From NCBI RefSeq assembly GCF_000729995.1, contig NZ_JNFG01000020.1:62001-126000 (forward strand): a stretch of 64,000 nt of DNA, read 5' to 3'. The notes under the pieces were generated by a model. The model saw only the letters and a program-made list of their open reading frames with translations, was not told where the DNA came from and made no database searches. Within the stretch, counting starts at the first letter, position 1. Each line of letters starts with the position of its first letter. The stretch comes from Caballeronia sordidicola (GTDB lineage Bacteria > Pseudomonadota > Gammaproteobacteria > Burkholderiales > Burkholderiaceae). A program made the translations under genes and the position numbers. Below, one piece after another: positions 59,686 through 64,000 of the stretch.

Positions 59686-61437
59686 GTGATCCATTCGGTG
59701 ATTCATTCGCCCACTGGTTACCCGTACCGATCGATCTGTGTGTGGATCGCGGCATTGGTCATTGTGTGGTTGGTGCTGTGTTCGCCCTGGTCGCTTGGCT
59801 GGAATGTATTCGTGAGCGTGTTGGTACTGCTTGGCGTCGCAGCCGCGATCGTGGTCGCGACCCGGCGCGGGATTGCACGCGTGGGTGCGACCCATCACGT
59901 CCTGCTCAAGATCGACGGTGCGCTCAGTGGGCTACCTGCAGATATCAAACGCAACACGCCGCTAGTGCTTGTGGTCGGAACCTCCAGCACGGTTGTCGCC
60001 AGCGCGTTCGGTAACCAAGCTATCCGTGTGACCGAGACGGCGATCTGGGTACGTGTGACCGATCCGAGCCGCCTCGCGCACTTCGCTGATTCGCTCAAAC
60101 GTTGGCGCGGGGGTCAAGGACCCGATGCGGTTGCGTATCTGATCGATGCAGACGCTGCAAATGATCAAGCAACGTTGACGGGTAGCCTCCGGCGCTGGCG
60201 CTCGGCAATCGATGAAGCCGGTCGTGCGGTCGGTTATCCAATGCCGGTTTGCGTCGCGGTATATGCGAATGAACTGCATCCCACCGCCGACGATTGCCCG
60301 TGGTTCGGTACGTCAGGTACAAGCAGCGTTGAGACAATGGCGCTGCCGGAGCTGATCTCAGCGCGTCTTACACAATACGCCGGCATGGCCATTCCTGAGG
60401 TCCGCGAAGCCCGCGCGCGTCGTGCTGCCCGGCTGGATATCGCGACAAGTTGGGCCGTGGCGGCCGTATTGCCTGCGCTATCTGACAATCAACGATCAAC
60501 GCGTGCTGTGCAAGTCCATTCGTTTGGTGTGATCGCAGTCGAGGGCCAACCGGCTTCAGACTCCCTCCTCGCGCGTTACGGCTTCGAGCGAACGGGGCTT
60601 GCATTGCCTACCAATAAGAGCGGGATCGCCGACTCTAACATTCGCTATCCGCTCCCCGACCCGCTCATCCGGGGCATTGCGTTGCAACAAGCGCATCGCG
60701 CGTTACCCCGTGCACTCGCCCACGGATTCATCGCGCTCGTTGCGCTGTTTTGCGCGGCTGCTGCTGCGTCCGCCTGGCAGAACCGCAATCTCGTCGAGCG
60801 TGTGAACAACGACATGTCCCGATATCGCGCGATTCCTGCTTCGATGGACGCCGCACGAGTCGATGCGCTAAACGCTGTCAAACGCGACCGCGACCAACTG
60901 AGCCGTTATGCAAGCGGTAGTGTGCCGCCAAGGCTCGGCCTGGGCTTCTACCGCGCCGCCCCTTTGTTACCTCTTGCCAATACGCTGATTGCCAGTTATC
61001 AACCGCCTGAACCACCGGCATCGATGATCGAGCTTAACAGCTTGTCGCTCTTCAATAGCGGCAGCGCCGTACTTAATCCCGGCTCGAACCGCGTGCTCGT
61101 CGGCGCACTCGAATTGATCAAGGAGCATGCATCGAAGCGCGTGTTGATTGCCGGTCATACGGACTCCATAGGTGACCCGCGAAGCAACCAGTCACTCTCC
61201 GAAGCACGAGCCGGATCGGTGCGTGACTGGCTCGCCGACGCTTCGGGCATTTCCCCAACACGCTTTGCCATTCAAGGCTACGGCGACACCCGCCCTAAAG
61301 CCAGCAACGAAACAGAGGCGGGGCGCGCTGCGAACCGTCGCGTCGAAATTACGCTCGTCCCGGACTGTCGTGACGATCGTAAGAACGGGACACCTCCCGA
61401 AGGCCATGAGGGCAATGTGGCCTGCTCATTTAATTAG
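59686..61437 (+). CDS. TssM-like membrane protein with C-terminal OmpA peptidoglycan-binding domain
   Basis: From the GTG at 59686 a 583-residue protein; a GTG four codons later is also possible. Helices at about 17-36 and 39-57, a ~285-residue cytoplasmic domain and a third helix at 344-363 copy the topology of TssM (6-27, 38-57, 365-387). The cytoplasmic part also parallels TssM: PLVLVVGTSSTVVAS stands where a P-loop would be, without GKT, then AIWVRVTD and DAVAYLIDAD. After helix 3 come LSRYASGSVPPRLGLGFYRAA, like the YEDRV...PPLWTRFGL region of this TssM. The OmpA-like domain (about 448-560) has LFNSGSAVL, AGHTDSIGDPRSNQSLSEAR and GYGDTRPKAS-NRRVEI. It likely anchors the membrane complex to peptidoglycan. 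TssM kinship is my inference from layout and motifs. Confidence 0.8.
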   Translation: MIHSVIHSPTGYPYRSICVWIAALVIVWLVLCSPWSLGWNVFVSVLVLLGVAAAIVVATRRGIARVGATHHVLLKIDGALSGLPADIKRNTPLVLVVGTSSTVVASAFGNQAIRVTETAIWVRVTDPSRLAHFADSLKRWRGGQGPDAVAYLIDADAANDQATLTGSLRRWRSAIDEAGRAVGYPMPVCVAVYANELHPTADDCPWFGTSGTSSVETMALPELISARLTQYAGMAIPEVREARARRAARLDIATSWAVAAVLPALSDNQRSTRAVQVHSFGVIAVEGQPASDSLLARYGFERTGLALPTNKSGIADSNIRYPLPDPLIRGIALQQAHRALPRALAHGFIALVALFCAAAAASAWQNRNLVERVNNDMSRYRAIPASMDAARVDALNAVKRDRDQLSRYASGSVPPRLGLGFYRAAPLLPLANTLIASYQPPEPPASMIELNSLSLFNSGSAVLNPGSNRVLVGALELIKEHASKRVLIAGHTDSIGDPRSNQSLSEARAGSVRDWLADASGISPTRFAIQGYGDTRPKASNETEAGRAANRRVEITLVPDCRDDRKNGTPPEGHEGNVACSFN

Positions 61438-61452
61438 AAGAGGATAGAGAAA

Positions 61453-61938
61453 ATGGCAATTCCGTCATACATGTGGATCAAGGACGATGGCGGCGCGGAC
61501 GTCAAGGGTTCCGTGACCGTTACCGGTCGCGAAGGCAGTGTTGAAGTGGTTGCGTTTGATCACGGCATTCACATTCCGACCGATGGCAACACCGGCAAGC
61601 TTACGGGCACACGCGTGCACAGCGCGGTAACGTTCACGAAGGAAACGGACGCGTCGACGCCGTATCTGTACAAGGCTGTGACGAGCGGCCAGACGCTCAA
61701 GTCGATCGAGATCAAGTGGTACAAGATTGACGACGCCGGTAAGGAAAAAGAGTACTTCAACACGAAGCTCGATAACGTGAAAGTGGTGAGCGTGAAACCC
61801 AAGATGCACGACATCAAGGACCCGTCGTACGAGAAGCATAACCATCTGGAAAACGTTGAACTTCGCTACGAGAAGATCACGTGGGCATACAAGGACGGCA
61901 ACATCATCCACGCCGATAGCTGGAACGAGCGCTCGTAA
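61453..61938 (+). CDS. hcp: T6SS inner-tube protein Hcp (TssD)
   Basis: A 161-residue tube protein that stacks as hexamers inside the sheath and is expelled with the spike. It opens with IPSYMWIKDDGGADVKGSVT and continues with EVVAFDHGIHIPTD, AVTFTKETDASTPYLYKAV and a C-terminal YEKITWAYKDGNIIHADSW. The length is normal and there is no fused toxin. AGAGGATAGAGA provides a ribosome-binding site. A terminator follows, ahead of tssH. Confidence 0.95.
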   Translation: MAIPSYMWIKDDGGADVKGSVTVTGREGSVEVVAFDHGIHIPTDGNTGKLTGTRVHSAVTFTKETDASTPYLYKAVTSGQTLKSIEIKWYKIDDAGKEKEYFNTKLDNVKVVSVKPKMHDIKDPSYEKHNHLENVELRYEKITWAYKDGNIIHADSWNERS

Positions 61939-61995
61939 GCGCGGTTTAGTATCCGGTGACAGGTGGAAGCGTTTGTCCGCCTGAACCGGTTTGTT

Positions 61996-62028
61996 CGCAC
62001 GAGCCTCTCTCGCAGGTTCGTGCGTTTT
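61996..62028 (+). terminator. Rho-independent terminator between hcp and tssH
   Basis: CGCACGAGCC (61996-62005) and GGTTCGTGCG (62015-62024) form a 10-base-pair stem with one G-T pair and a 9-base loop, followed by TTTT. It lies 57 bases after the hcp stop and 22 bases before the tssH start. Partial read-through would lower tssH relative to hcp, unless tssH has its own promoter, for which I see no clear elements. Confidence 0.65.
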
Positions 62029-62050
62029 ACATCCTCTTCGATGATCCTCC

Positions 62051-64000
62051 ATGACCGCTCGCGACCTCTCGCCATTCCTGCGCCGCCTGAACGACCACTG
62101 CGCCCGTGCACTTGCTGATGCAGCGAGCCTGTGCGAGACCCGCGCGCATAGAGAGATCGAGATCGAGCATTGGCTGATCAAGTTACTGGAACTCGGCGAC
62201 GGCGATCTGGTAGCAGTCGCTCGGCGCTATGAGCTTGAGATGGACGGTATCTGGAACGGTTTGCTTAAAAGCATCGACCGGTTGCCGCGTGAATTAAGGG
62301 GTAAGCCGGGTTTGTCTCATCGGCTTGGACAGATACTGGAGGCCGCTTGGTTGCGCGCTTCGTTCGAAGGTGATCAGCCTACTATCCGTTCGGCTCACTT
62401 GCTGGCCGTGCTCGCTGATATGCCGCATTTGCTGCGTGCACCCGATGCATGGCAATTGTTGAGCATATCTGCCGTGCAGATCGAACGGTTGATTCCTGAA
62501 TTAAATCGCGTGTCGGCGGAGGGGCGGACAGACGCGTCAACGGACAGCGCGACGGCCTTGGATATTAAGCACGCGAACGTTGAACAGCCGTCAACCGTAC
62601 CCAATCATGCTGGCGCCGACGCGCTGCAGCGCTTCACCATCGACATCACGCAGAAAGCACGCGACGGCAAGATCGATCCGGTGTTCGGGCGCGAAGTCGA
62701 AATCCGCCAGATGGTGGATATCCTTGCGCGACGCCGCAAGAACAATCCGATCCTCGTGGGCGAACCGGGGGTTGGCAAGACCGCACTTGTCGAAGGCCTC
62801 GCGCTAAAAATTATCGAAGGCGATGTGCCTACGGCCATCCGCAATGTCAGTGTGCTCACGCTTGATCTTGGTCTTCTCCAAGCAGGCGCAGGCGTCAAAG
62901 GCGAGTTCGAGCAGCGACTGAAGAACGTGATCGAGGCCGTTCAGCAATCGTCCACGCCCATTTTGTTGTTCATCGATGAAGCCCATACGTTGATTGGCGC
63001 AGGCAACACAGCAGGTGGCGCGGACGCGGCGAACTTGCTGAAACCTGCACTTGCCCGAGGCGAGTTGCGCACGATTGCTGCGACCACCTGGTCCGAATAC
63101 AAACAATACTTCGAACGTGACGCCGCTCTTGAACGGCGCTTCCAGATGGTCAAAGTCGATGAACCCGACGACGACAACGCGTGCCTGATGCTGCGCGGTT
63201 TGAAGGAGCGCTATGCGCAACACCATGGCGTGCATATCACTGACGCCGCTGTGAGCGCGGCGGTTCGTTTATCGCGTCGATACCTCACTGGTCGTCAATT
63301 GCCGGACAAGGCCGTTGATCTGCTGGACACCGCAGCGGCACGCGTGCGCATGAGTCTCGACGCAACGCCGATCGCGATCTCCACCCGGCGTGCAGAACAT
63401 GCAGCGCTGGAAGTGGAACGCGCGGCTTTGCTGCACGATGAAGGTGCGACCTCGGTGGAATATGTCGACCGTCTTGCTTCTATCGATACGCGGCTGGAAA
63501 TGCTCACGCGCGAGTTAATGCAACTGGAAGTTGAATTCGCACAGCAGAAGGATGCGATCGGGACGTTGTTCGCGTTACGTGCACGGTGGCATGCTGCAAC
63601 CGACGAAACCGAGCGTCGCGACTTGCAGCCATTAATCAAACAGGCGCACGATCAACTCGCCCAACATGGCAACGATGCATTGATCTACGCGGAAGTCGAT
63701 GAAGCCGCGATTGCCCGCGTGATTGCCGATTGGACGGGCGTGCCGGTGGGTAGTTTGCTATCGGACGAACTTGCCACGCTTCTCGAACTCGAAACGCAGC
63801 TCGGGCAGATCGTGGTCGGTCAGGATGATGCCTTGGCGGCGCTTGGAAAGAGCCTCCGTGCGGCGAAGGCCGGTCTCAAGTCCGACGACGCTCCGCTTGG
63901 TGTGTTTCTGCTTGTCGGACCATCCGGCGTCGGCAAAACGGAAACGGCACGAGCGCTTGCTGACCTGATGTTCGGCGGAGAACGGGCACTTCTGACGATC
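62051..64000 (+). CDS. tssH: T6SS sheath-recycling ATPase TssH (ClpV), 5' part
   Basis: The gene runs off the window; 650 of an expected ~880 codons are present. An N-terminal Clp-type domain (MTARDLSPFLRRLNDHCARAL to about residue 150) is joined by a variable linker to AAA domain 1, with Walker A GEPGVGKT at 237-244 and LFIDEAHTLIGAG as Walker B. A coiled-coil middle domain follows near 430-530, then AAA domain 2, with Walker A GPSGVGKTE starting at residue 623. ClpV unfolds contracted sheaths so that subunits can be reused. It is the last gene visible in the plus arm. Confidence 0.94.
   Translation, partial: MTARDLSPFLRRLNDHCARALADAASLCETRAHREIEIEHWLIKLLELGDGDLVAVARRYELEMDGIWNGLLKSIDRLPRELRGKPGLSHRLGQILEAAWLRASFEGDQPTIRSAHLLAVLADMPHLLRAPDAWQLLSISAVQIERLIPELNRVSAEGRTDASTDSATALDIKHANVEQPSTVPNHAGADALQRFTIDITQKARDGKIDPVFGREVEIRQMVDILARRRKNNPILVGEPGVGKTALVEGLALKIIEGDVPTAIRNVSVLTLDLGLLQAGAGVKGEFEQRLKNVIEAVQQSSTPILLFIDEAHTLIGAGNTAGGADAANLLKPALARGELRTIAATTWSEYKQYFERDAALERRFQMVKVDEPDDDNACLMLRGLKERYAQHHGVHITDAAVSAAVRLSRRYLTGRQLPDKAVDLLDTAAARVRMSLDATPIAISTRRAEHAALEVERAALLHDEGATSVEYVDRLASIDTRLEMLTRELMQLEVEFAQQKDAIGTLFALRARWHAATDETERRDLQPLIKQAHDQLAQHGNDALIYAEVDEAAIARVIADWTGVPVGSLLSDELATLLELETQLGQIVVGQDDALAALGKSLRAAKAGLKSDDAPLGVFLLVGPSGVGKTETARALADLMFGGERALLTI

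Noticed and set aside
1..64000. Mobile elements, CRISPR arrays and tRNA genes
   Set aside because: No transposase or integrase, regular spaced repeats, or cloverleaf-like sequence with a CCA-type end were seen anywhere in the window.

Overview
The window is a GC-rich proteobacterial chromosome segment. Its gene content (ACC deaminase with a divergent Lrp-type regulator, PhoX-type phosphatase, DUF3455, PpnP, citryl-CoA lyase, a complete-looking type VI secretion locus with Tli4-type immunity) suggests Burkholderiaceae, most likely the Paraburkholderia/Caballeronia group. This is inferred from protein families, not from a marker gene. I see no rRNA, tRNA, CRISPR array, insertion sequence or prophage.

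Layout. 1-5.8 kb: the end of a zinc-dependent sugar-alcohol dehydrogenase, then a Tat-exported PhoX phosphatase with a good PhoB box upstream, facing a di-heme cytochrome c peroxidase and an AcpA/phospholipase C-type phosphoesterase. 6.2-12 kb: a tightly coupled operon of a LacI regulator (with a near-perfect operator), a four-gene ABC importer and a calcineurin-like phosphodiesterase, probably for uptake and cleavage of an organophosphate ester. 12-16.5 kb: a QseBC/PmrAB-like two-component system, a DUF4118 membrane protein, a carboxylesterase and a small membrane protein; three CTTAA-type direct repeats in this stretch look like sites for the response regulator. 16.6-25.5 kb: PpnP (with a Fur-box-like sequence), AcdR/AcdS, Tat-exported superoxide dismutase, DUF3455, YceI, a D-amino-acid PLP enzyme, a haloacid-dehalogenase-like protein, LysR and an AruH-like aminotransferase. 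25.5-34.6 kb: a chemoreceptor, then an MFS carrier, citryl-CoA lyase and acyl-CoA ligase under a divergent IclR regulator, followed by an M20 amidohydrolase and a diaminopropionate ammonia-lyase-like enzyme. 34.6-39.2 kb: an NDH-2-like flavoprotein divergent from an Rrf2 regulator, with a perfect palindrome between them, then LysR and methylmalonate-semialdehyde dehydrogenase.

39.3 kb to the window end: a type VI secretion locus in two divergent arms. The minus arm carries vgrG, a Tle lipase, a Tli4 lipoprotein, an unrecognised membrane protein, PAAR, tssM, tssA, tssF, tssG and tssJ. The plus arm carries tssB, tssC, tssK, tssL, an OmpA-domain protein, hcp and the first 650 codons of tssH; tssE is not in the window. 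The most unusual protein is the OmpA-domain one (59686-61437). Its first ~420 residues copy the layout of TssM (two N-terminal membrane helices, a P-loop-like cytoplasmic domain without the P-loop, a third helix) and are followed by an OmpA-like peptidoglycan-binding domain. The full-length TssM of this locus has also lost its P-loop. The minus arm additionally holds a lipase effector/immunity cassette and one gene of unknown function (48698-49963).
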